Shown piece after piece: positions 11,990 through 24,386 of a stretch of 64,000 bases of DNA. The stretch is from assembly GCA_047967505.1 (NCBI GenBank), contig CM106541.1; one strand, written 5' to 3'. Source of the stretch: Dipteris shenzhenensis. Taxonomy: Eukaryota; Polypodiophyta; Polypodiopsida; Gleicheniales. How positions within the stretch are numbered: the stretch's first letter is position 1; every line of letters starts with the position of its first letter. The position numbers and the translations under genes were made by a program. The notes under the pieces are model-generated. The model made no database searches. It was given only the letters and a program-made list of their open reading frames with translations, and was not told the DNA's origin.

Positions 11990-13140
11990 ATTAACAACAT
12001 CTTTCCAAAAGAGGGCTTTCTTTTGTGCCCTCTTTCTTTTGATTAGCTTAAAGGTTCCTTTGGTTGGCTGATCGATTTTACTTGCCCACCATTTCCTAAG
12101 GTAAGTCTTAGACTCATTGAGCTTTAATTTCTCTTGCATTCTTAGGTTGCGTCTGGCTTGTAATAGCTCTTTTGGAGCTCTGGAGTCCCCTAGTCTTGGC
12201 TAACCTCTCCAAAGCATTGATGGTCTCTCCGATTTTGTCCATTCATTGTGATCTGATCTTGGACTTGTCTTTTCTTGTGTGCATAATAACTTTTTGGTTC
12301 CATTTTATTGCCTCTAGCCAGGAAACCTCAACAGGTCTTTGTTTTGTGAAACATTCCTCCCAGATATGACAAATCTTTTCTTGTATACTCCTAAGACCAA
12401 AGAGTTCTGGATCAGCCTTAAACCAAGAGATGGACGGCCTCCCCAATCCAAAGTAACATTGGAGTGTGATGAGTTATGGCTAGAGAGGGAGAGAGTAGGG
12501 TGAGTCTGATCAACCAGTGAGGAAACCTCACTCAGCAGGTCCTGGGAAAGATAAATTCTATCTAGTCTGGCTTCTCTATTGAGACATATTTGAATGTTGC
12601 ACCAAGTGAAAAGACCCTCTTTAACCATGTCAACCAACTATAGTTGCTCCTTGACATTCTCTAGGCATCTCTTTCTGAACATTTGACATTTGAGCCTTTT
12701 TCCAGCAATATGTCCTTGCTGGACTCGATTGTGTTGAAATCACCTAGGAAAAATTCTCTTTCACCGATTGCATCTAGTGAACCCCAAGTGATCTTCCTAT
12801 CCCTATAACTGTTTGGGGCATAGATTAATGTAATAGTGAAGCGCTACCCTTTCATAAGACACGTTAATGAGACCCATCTATCCTGTATGTCTACCTGGTC
12901 ATAAAGAATACAACCCTCAAAATGAGAGAGAATCCTAGAGCTGTCCCACCTTTATCATCTTCGTGATTGGTGACAAAGTAGATTCTTCTTTTGCCGGTTC
13001 TTTTAAGTCTAACTTGAAGAATTTAACCCGTTACTTTGACCTCCTGAAGGGCTAAAAAATGAGGGGTGAGGGAGTTGGCTCTCAGCCAAAAGGGTAGCTC
13101 CTCACTTCTTCCATGGGCAGTTAGACCCCTGACATTGTGA
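11990..13140 (-). pseudogene. LINE ORF2 endonuclease domain, broken
   Basis: The domain starts with an NVRG motif, then has LALQEVK (catalytic Glu region), GLFTWCN at 12637 and LDRIYLS, and ends in a basic linker (KRKRAQKKALFWKDVVNG). This is the nicking endonuclease of plant L1 elements. Frameshifts and stops occur throughout and no RT follows. Confidence 0.65.
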
Positions 13141-13649
13141 GGAAAGAGACAACTTTACTTTGGATCCCTTTTTAGCCCTGGGATGTGGGCTATCACTGTG
13201 GGGATTGGCTATTTTGGACTGTCTTCTTTTACTTTCGACAATAGTAAAAGCTTTGTTCTGAGGGGGGGTTTCCTTGTCCTCTTGGGAAGCCTTGGGTAAC
13301 TCCCCTTCTGAGTCAGATCCTACCATGTTGTTCGTGACCATATATCATCATTTCTATCGATGTCCTCTTCAAAATCTTTAGACGTCCTAGGACCAAAGTC
13401 ATCATCTTGCATTTTTCTCTGATCCACTCTTCAGTCTCATCCTCAACTAAGGCTTCAAAAGAGGTTTTGATGAAAGGAACCTGAGGGGGCTTAGGTAACT
13501 CCTATTTCGGGGTAGAATTAGGACTAAAGGGAGATCCCACATCTATAGGAGCCTTCTCTGCATTTTTGTTGGGGGCCTTGGTCACCCATTTCTCAGTTTA
13601 TGCCATATGAGGCTTGGGAGTGGGAGGGACCTGAGGCTTGGGCTTATTC

Positions 13650-14240
13650 TTCTTCTTGGGGCAATTCTTCACTATGTGACTTTCAAGTCCACACATGAAA
13701 CAAGAATTAGGAAGATTCTTTTAAAGAAGTTGTTGTTCTCTAAATACACTTCCATTTCTATTGAGGATCACCAGAGAGCTAGGTAGGTCCTCAGCTATAT
13801 CCACCTAGATGCAAATCTGAGGATTCCCCCTCGGGTTTATGAAGTTTTTAGTTTCAACAAATAACACCTTACCCAATCCCCTACAGAGGACAGGGAGTTG
13901 GTTATAGAGGGACAAAGGTAAATTAGGTAATTCAACCCAAATGGGAATTTTAGTGGACCTCAGGTTGTTTAGGGAGAAGTCGTGAGACCACCATGAAAGA
14001 TATAGAGGTTGGTTTGAATGGTTCATAGCCCATGTTGCAAGCTCTTGCCACCATGGTGTCCCTTTCAAAAAGGAAAATGAAACACCCCTTCCTGAGGAAT
14101 CTAACATTGGTAACAACTAAGCAATTCCTCATCCAGTTGGTTTGAATCCAAGTTTCAATGATTGCACCCGACCAATGCATGTGTGCTTAACCACTCCATA
14201 GACTTGAGAAGGAGTTTCTCATTGAGTGTAGCAGTGACAT
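13650..14240 (-). pseudogene. LINE ORF1 (DUF4283 and CCHC zinc knuckle)
   Basis: The frame at 14116-13805 includes FSLNNLRSTKIPIWVELPNL and a following segment ending NPRGNPQICI, matching the pattern of plant LINE ORF1 proteins (W…PVWVRLPGLP…). It is followed near 13700-13655 by CFMCGLESHIVKNCP, a CX2CX4HX4C knuckle. The protein would bind element RNA. Several stops are present. Confidence 0.7.
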
Positions 14241-14899
14241 ACATACATGTATCTATAGTTAGCACTGCTCGACCTCGAGAGTTATCTTCCAAAAATGTGC
14301 GTTTGCTTTTTTGATGGCTTCCTCCCATTCTAGTTCTTGCGGGGAGAGTTTGGGGGGATGTGCTTTGTGCTTCTGCTTGGACTTTAGTTGCTTTGGTAAT
14401 TTGTCGTTCATCCTCTCTGAATGATATCTATGTTTCTTGAGTTGTATTCACTACCAGCTTCTTGTTCAACACCTTTGTCTACTGCATTATTGCTGGGCTT
14501 ATTTGTGCTTTCTTCTCCTCCATGGGGGAGGGATGCTCCCTTAGCTTCAGCTTGTTATGTTGGGCAAGCAATATCACAAATTCAACCATTGCTATACATA
14601 GGCAATGATGAAAGAGGTGCGACAAAACAAATTTGCAAACTAATAAAAGAATTCCATACAAATGGTTTCCAATTACCATGACTGGAAAAAATAGTGAAAA
14701 AATCAATATCAAAGAAATATACCAAGGCTAGACATGTAGTCCACAAAAAACAAAATCAATACTAGGTATGCAAATAGGTGCTCATCCGGTTAACCATAAA
14801 CTAGGTAGCTAACAATGACAACAAATGTGGTGCAATTATGAAGTAAATCATCACAATAAAAACAATTAAAATAGCTTGTTATGAGGGATGGATAGGGGG
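14241..14899. other. intergenic stretch, no feature recognised
   Basis: AT-rich DNA without a supported gene. The short frames here show no conserved motif. Confidence 0.4.
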
Positions 14900-14940
14900 T
14901 ACACACACATGTGCACGCACAAATGCACACACATACACAT

Positions 14941-14972
<32 letters not shown>

Positions 14973-14973
14973 A
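14900..14973. repeat. AC/GC dinucleotide microsatellite
   Basis: Interrupted (AC)n with GTGCGCGCGCGC inside. Cys-Val-rich frames on the minus strand here are products of the repeat. Confidence 0.9.
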
Positions 14974-16126
14974 AGCCAAGATCAAAATCGAAAGGACATA
15001 CCAGGATACTTCTAACTTTAAAATGGTATGCAGAAAAAATGTGGAGAATGCAATGCAACTACAAAATACCACGACCGAGTGTGTGCTATATAATAAAAGT
15101 ATATTTTAGTGTTTATATGACTTACATATAAAATTTATTCATTATGGTATTAAAAAAGTGTTCTAGAGACTTTTCTCCCTTTTCATACTACATTAAAGGT
15201 ATTGATTTCCATTTTGACATTTATGTTTTCGATTGTTTAGTGGATTTCAAACTTTAGTGGTTTTTTAAATTTTGGTTTAATGAATGGAGCCTAGGTCTAG
15301 TATTGTATGAGTCTAAAGAACGGTTAGGTGGTCTTTGATGGACAATTTGTTTAAATGATCAATGAAGCGGGTTAGTGGCATTGATAGAAAGATATGTTGG
15401 GAGTTTAATACTAATGTGTGCTGTTCTAAAAAAGGAGTCAACATAGGGTGTTACTGAATATTTCCTTTATCGTGATCAATATAATGAAGGGTATAGGCCT
15501 GAGTAATGATTGAGGTTCAAAAGTTTTGTTCGTAAAATGGTCCCAAAAATTGTTTGTGGTGTTCCTTTGCTTTGGTCTCTTCACTTATTGTGTGAATTTT
15601 CCTCGACTGATAGTTGTCAGTTGGGTTCTATTGGGTTTGTCGGGATCGGCGATAGTTCTTGATTTGTTTTTTCTTGATTCTTTTTTATGTTTCAATTTGG
15701 AAAAGATGTCTAGATGTGGTGGTTTTAAGATGGTTACGACCTACGATTAAATCTAACACTCTTTCTAGTTTTGATTTTGGAATCAGTAATGGTTTCCTTG
15801 TCGTAGAGGTAAATAAGGTTAATGGTCTCTGACTTTTGAGTAATGATTCCAAAGATGATGTGGCACTCATGGTGATGCCGTGGCTGCTTGCTTGGGCTCA
15901 TGGTGATGCTTGCTACGACTTAGCAAAGCTTAGCCTTTTGTGCATTTATGCATTTTTGCAAACAATTGCAGAATGCCTACCTCTTGATGACCTTCTTGTA
16001 TAAACGTTAGTAGGCAATCACCTACATGTTCAAACTTTTCATTAAATGCAATTGTCTTCTTTGTTTAATCTGTTATCTACATTGTTTACATTTCACTATG
16101 GAAAGGGGTTTTGTAAAAGTAAGTCT
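14974..16126. other. AT-rich intergenic stretch, no feature recognised
   Basis: No coding pattern, LTR or known motif was recognised. Confidence 0.4.
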
Positions 16127-16159
<33 letters not shown>

Positions 16160-16176
16160 CTCTATATATATATATA
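16127..16176. repeat. compound microsatellite C16-(AC)n-(TC)n-(TA)n
   Basis: A 16-base C run is followed by AC, TC and TA repeats. Length is likely to vary between individuals. Confidence 0.9.
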
Positions 16177-16585
16177 ATGTGTAACTTTTTTTATAAAATA
16201 AAATATTTAGATCATTCTAGAAAAATGCCTTCTAATAGCCCAATGCCCTTTAACAACTCATTTGCTTTCTCTTTCGCATGCAAAAGTGCTTGGTTTACTA
16301 GGCGAGCATTGCGCACTTGTGCACTCTTGTTTAATATGAACCCATGTCTGGCATTCCAAGATTTTAAGACCAGAATGTGGATTTATCTTGGGTTTATTTT
16401 GAAGTTCGCCCTAGTTAGGGATGAATTTTGGAAGTTTTGAGTGTTATATATAGGGGAGAGGGAAGATGTCAAGATCTTTGTATTTCGGATACCGGAACCA
16501 AGTTTCGAGGGGAGCCTTACTAGGTTACTGCATTGGGTACTCCAAGTTTTGAGCTCTGTATCTATTCTATAATATATTAAGCACA

Positions 16586-17038
16586 CTAGGACACCTCTGT
16601 GAGCTTTTTAAGCACCCATAACTTCTCGGACTCTGGCGAGTTTGCTTGATTCTTCAATCGGCTATCAATCGCTACAATCCCATGCTTCGTCTTTCGAGGT
16701 AATTTCTCAAAGATCCTCCTTGTTTTAACGTTTGAACAACACCATCCCAGTGAGAGTAGTTCTCGTTTGAAATCGATTTCCTGGGACCTGTGAAAACCAT
16801 TCAATCTCTTGACAACAACTTTCAGCCGCTCTCTGTATACGCCTTCCTAAACCGTGGCCGAGGATCCTATACTTATTCTGACGCCCATATTTATATCTGT
16901 GACGTTTATCCACCACTTCTTCAGTGCCTCACCTAGAGGAACATCGTCTCCAAAACTCTGCAGCTTACATATTTCGATCCAACCTTCTGCAGCCTCATCT
17001 GAGTTGTATTGTATACGGACATGCCCAACGCCAGGCAC
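16586..17038 (-). pseudogene. unidentified coding-like tract
   Basis: Two adjoining minus-strand frames have ordinary protein composition: one contains PGVGHVRIQYNSDEAAEGW (17038-16847), the other FHRSQEIDFKRELLSLGW (16804-16586). They are in different frames. I do not recognise a family. The first phrase superficially recalls a splicing-factor RNA-recognition motif, but the match is too short to use. Confidence 0.2.
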
Positions 17039-17045
17039 TGTCTAA

Positions 17046-18124
17046 TTCTTCGAAAGATATGAATAGCCAGTCATTCAACATCCAGAGCTTTGATTGCAAC
17101 AAAATAGGATGGGTAAGCGAAGTGAGTTTCCAAACGGAGGTCACTCGGCAAAGTTTTGCTACAAGACGACCTACGATGCACAGTTTCAAGAAATGAAGGC
17201 ATGCTTCATAGAAGAAGCACCGACAAGTAAATTGCAGGTTTAGGGGATGCAGACGATTCATGAATGATGGAGATTACTCTTCTTAAATTTTCAAATGATA
17301 ACCATAGTTTTTTGAGTTGGTCTTCCCTGTGTGGCTGGTTGAGTCTTTCCTCCTCTGGTTAGATTTCAGGTTTTTAACCTTTGTCCGCTGGAAAGATTTC
17401 TTTTTTGTAATGTGTGGCAGTATCTTTTCCACTTTTGGTGATGCTTTGCTCTATGTGAGTAGCTCAGCAACAAAATGTTCCGTTCCGCTACTCAGATTAG
17501 GGAGTAACCTTCGTATGGGAACCTTAGCAGATAACAGCTGGGCATGCAGCCACTACATGGCAACACATTTGTATGCAGGGATGCGGAACACCAATTAAAT
17601 CTAGGAGGTTTTACATCTTTTGTGTGATGGTGGTGAGGCAGTGCTTTCCGGCTCTGTGTTGTGTGTTGTGTGTGTGTGTTTGTGTTATATGCAGTGTTCT
17701 TTAATGAGTCTTTGGGATGCTCTCTATTTTGGATTAAATATTATAGTGTGTTTTTGCATTCTTCTTGATTGAATCTATACTTTGTGGTTACTCGTGGTGC
17801 TTTTATAGTTTGAGAGAGGGAATGATCGGTCTGTGTGTTAGAATTTCAGTTACAATTATCCAACAAGAAGTCCCAGACATCTAAAGCACACCTTGTTGCA
17901 AACTTACATACTGTAGGAAAGCATATGCTGCTTCGTCTGCAGAGAACTTGTGAGCAGATTTTTCAGGAGTGCTCAACCTAGAGCAGTAACTGAAGTCTGA
18001 TAGGATACACACGGTAATCTAGCAGGAGTCTACAGCAGAGGGATCAGCAAACACAGCCTGTTCTTGCTGGCTTGCCTCAGCATAAGTTTGCTGAGTGGTG
18101 ATGTCACAGTTTTGGCAATATTTT
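17046..18124. other. intergenic stretch, no feature recognised
   Basis: No supported gene. A GT-rich run lies near 17660-17690. Confidence 0.4.
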
Positions 18125-19403
18125 GATGTCAGTGGGGATGTCATAGTAGCTAGTCCCTGCTATGCATGATGGAGTTTATGGTTTTCAACCTTGTGAGTGA
18201 CTATCATGAGATTGAAACTGCACTATGTTGTGTTTTTAAAGGATGAGTTTGGGAATGTTCCTGGATTCATCTAGGTATATGCTTCTGCCGTATTAGCGGA
18301 CATGCAAATTTCACCTTGTGAAGTTTTCATCCAAGTTGCGGCCTGCTGGTATTGTGATAATTCTTTCTATCTTAAATGGTGCGTTGCCCTATCAGCTAGA
18401 TTTAGATTTAGATGCTCGTTAGGGAGAGACTAAAATGAAAACGTTTAGACTTCACAAGCAGTTGTAGCTTGATTGAAGAGATTTTGGACTACCTTTTGAT
18501 TAGCCTTCTCCTTTAGTGCTAGCCTTCGTCATGGCTGAGTTTGTCCTTCACCTCCGGAGTGCCGACAGAAACTTAGTACGAAGACTTTGTATAAATGGAT
18601 GCTCAAGTATGTGTGGGTGTGTGGATTTGTATATGTGAGAGCATATTTTTATACTATGGTCTACACCCACTGTTGGGCGTTGATGACGTCAGTGGGGATG
18701 TCATAGTAGCTAGTCCTTGCTATGCATGATGGAGTTTATGGTTTTCAACCTTGTGAGTGACTATGATGAGATTGAAACTGCACTATGTTGTGTTTTTAAA
18801 GGATGAGTTTGGGAATGTTCCTGGATTCATCTAGGTATATGCTTCTGCCGTATTAGCGGACATTCAAATTTCACCTTGTGAAGTTTTTGTCCAAGTTGCG
18901 GCTTGCTGGTATTGTGATAATTCTTTCTATCTTAAATGGTGTGTTGCCCTATCAGCTAGATTTAGATTTAGATGCTCGTTAGGGAGAGACTAAAATGAAA
19001 ACGTTTAGAATTCACAAGCAGTTGTAGCTTGATTGAAGAGATTTTGGGCTACCTTTTGATTAGCCTTCTCCTTTAGTGCTAGCCTTCGTCATGGCTGAGT
19101 CTGCCCTTCACCTCCGGAGTGCCGACAGAAACTCAGTACGAAGACTTTGTATAAATGGATGCTCAAGTATGTGTGGGTGTGTGGATTTGTATATGTGAGA
19201 GCATATTTTTAATACTATGGTCTACACCCACTGTTGGGCGCTGATGACGTCAGTGGGGATGTCATAGTAGCTAGTCCCTGCTATGCATGATGGAGTTTAT
19301 GGTTTTCAACCTTGTGAGTGTGACTATCATGAGATTGAAACTGCACTATGTTGTGTTTTTAAAGGATGAGTTTGGGAATGTTCCTGGATTCATCTAGGTA
19401 TAT
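18125..19403. repeat. tandem repeat, period about 560 bp, 2.3 copies
   Basis: Near-identical units begin with GTCAGTGGGGATGTCATAG at 18128, 18688 and 19249, giving periods of 560 and 561 bp. The third copy stops at about 19403. The copies differ by scattered substitutions and small indels. No frame runs through the unit. Confidence 0.9.
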
Positions 19404-19975
19404 ATAAATATTTTGTACTTGGACATCACCTCTATTTATGATATTTTTTTGGCTGAATATCTTTGTGTATTCTCTTCATATCTGAAGTGTTCTCTCTATA
19501 AGCACATGGAGTGAGTTGGCATTCAAAGTCTTTTGTTGTGAGACCTAAAGACTTTCTTTATTCCGATGCATAAGGGTTGGCTGTAGCAAGGGTGATCCTC
19601 CTTCAGACCCTCATGCTCAACGCTTATAACTACAAACTGGTTGCAAAGCCTACAGTAATCCAGGGTTGCATCAATGTCATCAAACTTAGCACATGCTGTC
19701 TGTGCTGTCGCTTGTAACTCCTTTGCAAATTGTGAGAGCTTTTCCCTAACATCATAATAAAATGGATTTATGGGTAAATACTGCTTTGAAAGTCCTGGTG
19801 CAGTCAGCACATTCTCAGCATTTGCAAGTTCCTGGTTGCTACTACCACCAGTTGCTATGGGATTAGGAAATGAGCGGTTTAAACTCCACGATTGGGAATT
19901 GTCTTGTTAGATCACATGCATTGGAGCACTTGTGAATTGGGATAAGAGGCCTTAAGTTCCCCATACCAGCATTTG

Positions 19976-20541
19976 GCAAGGTCCTTTGCTGAGGTTTCCC
20001 TGGACACTGATTGACCGCTGTCTTCCACAAAGAGAGAGGTAAACCCCCTTGCTGATGCCCAAACAAACCACTGTAGTCTGTTAATGATCCTGAAAACTTA
20101 AAAGCCTCTTCTTCTTGACATTCATTGACTCCATATAAGCTCGCCTGATTCTCCTGTATTAAAGGTCTTTCATTCACAACATCATGAGGGTTAGGAGTTG
20201 TCAGTGATACTGTTTTTTTGAAGCTCCATAATTCTTTTAGCTGATGGTACTGTACATTTGGCAAGGTCCTTTGCTGAGATTTCCCTGGCCACTGATTGAC
20301 CTCTGTCTTCCACAAAGAGAGGAAACCCCCCTGATTTTCCTGGCCACTGATTGACCTCTGTCTTCCACAAAGAGAGAGGAAACTCGCCTTGCTGATGCCC
20401 AAACACACCACTGTAGTCTGTTAATGATCCTGAAAACTTAAAAGCCTCTTCTTCCTTACTTGCATTGACTCCATATAAGTTGGCCTGATCCTCTTGTATT
20501 AAAGGTCTTTCATTCACAACAACATCAGGGTTAGGAGTAGT
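19976..20541. repeat. direct duplication of about 240-285 bp
   Basis: Segments 19976-20212 and 20257-20541 share long identical blocks, for example TAGTCTGTTAATGATCCTGA. The second copy also contains a further duplication of about 45-55 bp around TTCCACAAAGAGAG. Confidence 0.85.
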
Positions 20542-21040
20542 TGGTTTATTGAACCTCCGGACTTCTTTTAGCTGCTGATGTTACTGGCTTTGATAGGTGA
20601 AACGACTTGATTCAGGGACCTAGATTGCAAGCTACAGTCCAAAGAATGTAAAGGAGAATTTAGTAAAGAAGTCAAATGCCATTGTGGCGAATTTGCATCA
20701 AAACTAACAGGCCCAACTATACTTGTCCCTTTTTTATTAGGATCGTCCCTACAATTCAGGGAAACTGCATTATTGGGATTAAGGTCCATTCTTCCAGTCT
20801 GTTTCGATCTTTGATTGGGAATTTTACAGTTTATCCAGAAACAGGCTCCGTTGTGGAATCACAGGCTTGGTGGTCAGACTTCTACGATGATCTGCCATCC
20901 AAGTCCTTACCAACTTGACAGCTAATAATGAATTCTAAAGTAGTCTCCTTTGCATAGACCTTATCAACAATCTTATCTCTCTGGTTGACTCCATAAGCTG
21001 TGCTTGATACATTCTGAACTGTCAGGAAAAATTTATTACT

Positions 21041-21192
21041 AGGAGAAGTGGCTTGCAGAGATACTTTCTGAGGCAGTTGGTGAATTGCCCTTGGAATTGA
21101 AATGGGTTCCTAAAAATTTATTACCAGGTGAAGTGGCTTGCAGAGATACTTTCTGAGGCAGTTGGTGAATTGCCCTTGGAATTGAAATAGGT
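21041..21192. repeat. tandem duplication of about 75-80 bp
   Basis: AAGTGGCTTGCAGAGATACT and the following GAGGCAGTTGGTGAATTGCC occur twice in tandem. Confidence 0.85.
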
Positions 21193-21629
21193 TCCTTTCC
21201 GTTTGGAGAAACTTGCTTTGCTGGGATTTGAAATGGAGCATTTGTTTCAGATGGTGTCACAACTGCTGGATCAGCAACAGCTTTTCAAGCAACATTTGGA
21301 TCAAGACAATTCCATTTTTCAGGTTCTCCTTCCAAACAGTTGAAGCTCTCCCAATGTTGTGGCTGCCTTCTTCTCGAGTATCATGAAGTACCATCAATGG
21401 GGTAGAATCCATTACTTCAGAATCCTGGTGTTCATTTTGAGCTATAGGCTCTATCACTGACATAGGACCATTGTTTTTTCTATAAGGAATATCTACATCC
21501 CTAGGCATTGTTGGGGTGCTCCAAGTTGGCGTATTGCCGGATGATGTCTTTCAACCATAAAGCTGCCTTGCCTTGGGTCCCTGCTCATGGATCATTGCAA
21601 ATGGGCCAATGCAATCACCATGAGTCATC

Positions 21630-22060
21630 TCCGTTTGAGTTTTGGGAGCAAACGTCTCATCGTAGTCGAAACCTTTCATCTATGCAGACCCTTGGCTACC
21701 ATCGTGCCTTATACTTGTCAAATGTCCCGCCAAAACTTGTGCTTGACCTTGTATATCCACTTGCTTCTTATGACTTTACGCCTGGCGAATCTCAAAACCA
21801 GATCCCAAGTCTAGTTCCTCTCAATGGATTCCATCTGGATTTCTGTTGTGGATTGCCAATGCCTATTGCCCTTCGCCTCTTCAAAGGATCTTGCCCGTTT
21901 GTCAACTCGACTTGAGCCATCACACCATAGTTCGTTGTAGGCACGTATTGAAGTCATCTCGATGTTCTTACTACTTCAGAACTAGTCTCCAAGATGTCAG
22001 CATTCCTAGTGTCTTTTTTTTTTTCCCAGTGTCTTCTTACACCACAAGGGTCTTCTCTTC
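21630..22060 (-). pseudogene. copia reverse transcriptase N-terminal scrap
   Basis: Minus-strand frames spell a decayed version of the copia RT start: NGQDPLKRRRAI, then MESIERN followed by TWDL, RSKWIYKVKHK, and a shifted frame with FDYDETFAP-like residues. These match the family order (ExxxxxxTWxLV, KWVxKxK, GxDYxExFAP). It is broken by several stops and shifts. Confidence 0.55.
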
Positions 22061-22174
22061 TTAGCTATTAAGACTTCTCTCTTCCTGAGTTCTGATTGGG
22101 ATTTGACTCTATTACTTGATCTTGCTGGTATTGGAATTGGATTCAGTTCTTCATTAGAGTGTGGTCCCGTCTGG

Positions 22175-22355
22175 GACTATAGTCACAGATTGAATTCAGG
22201 GAATCACTCACATAGTGCATTGCAAAGCGAGATTAGGGAGTCAAAAGATACGAGTGAAGTCTCTGACTATAGTCTAAGACTATAGTCACAGATTGAATTC
22301 AGGGAGTCACATAGTGCATTGTAAAGCGAGATTAGGGAGTCGAAAGATACGAGTG
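22175..22355. repeat. direct repeat, period 103 bp
   Basis: GACTATAGTCACAGATTGAA and the following 60-odd bases occur at 22175 and again at 22278 with few differences. Confidence 0.85.
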
Positions 22356-24386
22356 TAGCTGCAGCTTTAAAGGCGATTTGGACTAGTCATGAGTTGTAAG
22401 ATGAGTGAGCACAAGGATTCCACTGAAACCCTCATTTGAGGCATGCATGAAGTGCTATTGTAACAGTGCGATAATCGTTGAACAAGCTTGAAGCTCCTTG
22501 ATATCTGTGTGTAATCTAGATGTGATTTTGGTGCTATTTATGTTTTCAAATTTGTGCATTGTGTCTTTCTTTTGTTGTATTTGATAATCGATTGGAGTAG
22601 GATTGTGATTTGACAAGCTTTCATCCTTTGAGTCATCCCTCGAATGATAATGAGTTTTCGAAGGAGGCTGGTTGGTATTGGAGTGCATCATGTTTTCCAA
22701 CGCAAGCATGAGTCTTTGCTTTTCACAAAGGATGGCCTTTGAGGTAAGCATGAAAGTTGGTAGTTTCCAAACAATGAGTCTATGATGTGGTGGGTTGCCC
22801 TATTACTTTAGATTACAGAGGGAGAGAGGTGTATTCTATAATGAACCATCAACAATTGATTATAAAGAGAGTTGCCTTTAATAGGTGAACTCTTAAAAAG
22901 TCAAACATATAGGTGAATAATTACACATTACGAGTAACCTTATCAATGTTCTCTTCAATTTGCCTCTCTATGTTATGAATAACTCACTCATGGAAAAGTC
23001 GCAAGAGTACTAAGTGTACTCGAAGTACTACATCCACAATTTCATCCTACAAGGGTGTAGTGACCTATGGGAGGGATCCAAACTTTGGGCATATAAATAA
23101 AGAATGTCAATTTTATAATGCCCTTCATATTTAATGAGATCGTACAATAGATTCACTATGCAGATATGCATAAAATAGAAGCACGTATTTCCAAGGATAG
23201 TTTTCCTTTGCAAATGCCATCCGATGCGAAGAGAATACAAGTCTTAATGCGCTTTTGACCACTATGATGTGAAATGCTTATGACAATCAACCTATGGTAT
23301 CTTGACAAAAATTGAGTGACATTTTGTCTAGGCCTTATTTTAGGGACTAGATTATAGCAAATTCAGTATTGAAAAATGAGAACTTATATGTTTTAAGATG
23401 TTGAAACCAATAACCCAAGAGAGTCAGCTCATTTTATGGGGTTAGGAAAAATGTCTTCTTTTAGCTCTGATGAGGTTTAATAGACTTCACAACTCCTTAA
23501 AATGAAACCATGGCAATGAAGATTCAAAATACTAGGCATGCCACACATATGTGCAATGGATCTAGAGATTGAAGAAGGTAGAAGAGGTTGCGTTCCTCTT
23601 GAAGAAGAGTTGCAAAGAGGAATGCGAGAAGCTCCATCCAGCTTATGCAACACGAACCACAAAATTAAAAGCATAGGCCTTATACCTTGACAACAACTAT
23701 GAGTGCCCAACACTAACTTGTCTTGTGACACCCCCACACATCAACATGTGAATGGGGCCTAGGCATCCACATTTTTCTAGACCCCTTGTGACCCCAATCA
23801 AGACCCATTCTAAAACGGTAGTCTGGTCATAGAAGTCCATTGTTTGCTCAACTTGGTTTGACTTTGTTGGCTTGCTCATGTAGGTGTTGCGACAAAGCTA
23901 TTTGTTTGGGGAGCTCGAGTAGATAGATGGTAAGTGCCATTGGTCAAATGATTTCTTCTGCATATCATTTTATTTCACACTCAGATTGCTTTCTTCATTA
24001 TGTTGTTGTTTTTCGTCCTATCAAAAGATTGGTAAAGATTAATGTACTTTGCATTCTGCAATGACCAAAGTTGATTGGGTTCCTCGTGGGATCGCTTGAG
24101 AATATATTTAGGATGTGATATTGTCCCCTTTTTGATAAACTACTTCAACTGTACGATGGTCTTTCGGAATTGAAGCATGGTATGTGTTATTGAGCATTTT
24201 TTTGGTTCCTGTATCCTTACTGCTACATCACACTTTCCATGGCTTCACTTTTTGCAATATATTCAACTTAGGGCCTATTCCCGCTACTGGTGATGAAGGA
24301 CTTTTTAACGAAAGTGTGCATTTTGGCTGTGGCCTTTCAAATCTCCAGTGGGGATGACCCCACCAAGCGCTCTTTCTTGGGCTAAC
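22356..24386. other. AT-rich intergenic stretch, no feature recognised
   Basis: Only short unconvincing frames were seen. No LTR pair or known motif was found. Confidence 0.4.

Larger units (their letters stand above)
11990..14240 (-). mobile_element. plant L1-type LINE, ORF1 plus endonuclease, RT missing
   Basis: Minus-strand frames read in the order of a flowering-plant-type L1: a DUF4283-like ORF1 with a CCHC knuckle (14116-13650), then an apurinic-type endonuclease beginning NVRGLTAHGR (13140) with the LDRIYLS motif (12637-12314) and its downstream linker. Homology stops near 11990 before any reverse transcriptase. Ordinary LINE insertion truncates the 5' end, so loss of the 3' half points to a later deletion or rearrangement. 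All frames are interrupted. Confidence 0.7.
19520..21508 (-). pseudogene. unidentified Ser/Gln/Pro-rich coding-like tract with internal duplications
   Basis: I do not assign a family. Minus-strand frames of ordinary composition occur at 21508-21257, 21260-21039, 20789-20568, 20517-19863 and 19810-19523. A module containing EEEAFKFSGSLTDYSGVFG and LSLWKTEVNQWPGK occurs twice (about 20541-20257 and 20212-19976), and a 70-80 bp segment is duplicated at 21041-21192. The last frame has DVREKLSQFAKELQAT. It could be several exons of a decayed host gene or captured sequence, since a copia RT scrap on the same strand lies immediately to the right. A nucleoporin-like identity was considered and not supported. 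Confidence 0.35.

Noticed and set aside
14790-15072. Cys-Val-rich minus-strand frames
   Set aside because: They are translations of the (AC)n microsatellite.
16847-17045. Frame with PGVGHVRIQY resembling a U2AF-type RNA-recognition motif
   Set aside because: The similarity covers only a few residues and the rest does not follow the fold pattern.
19523-20541. Possible NUP214-like nucleoporin segment
   Set aside because: Composition is suggestive but I could not find diagnostic blocks in order, so no name was given.
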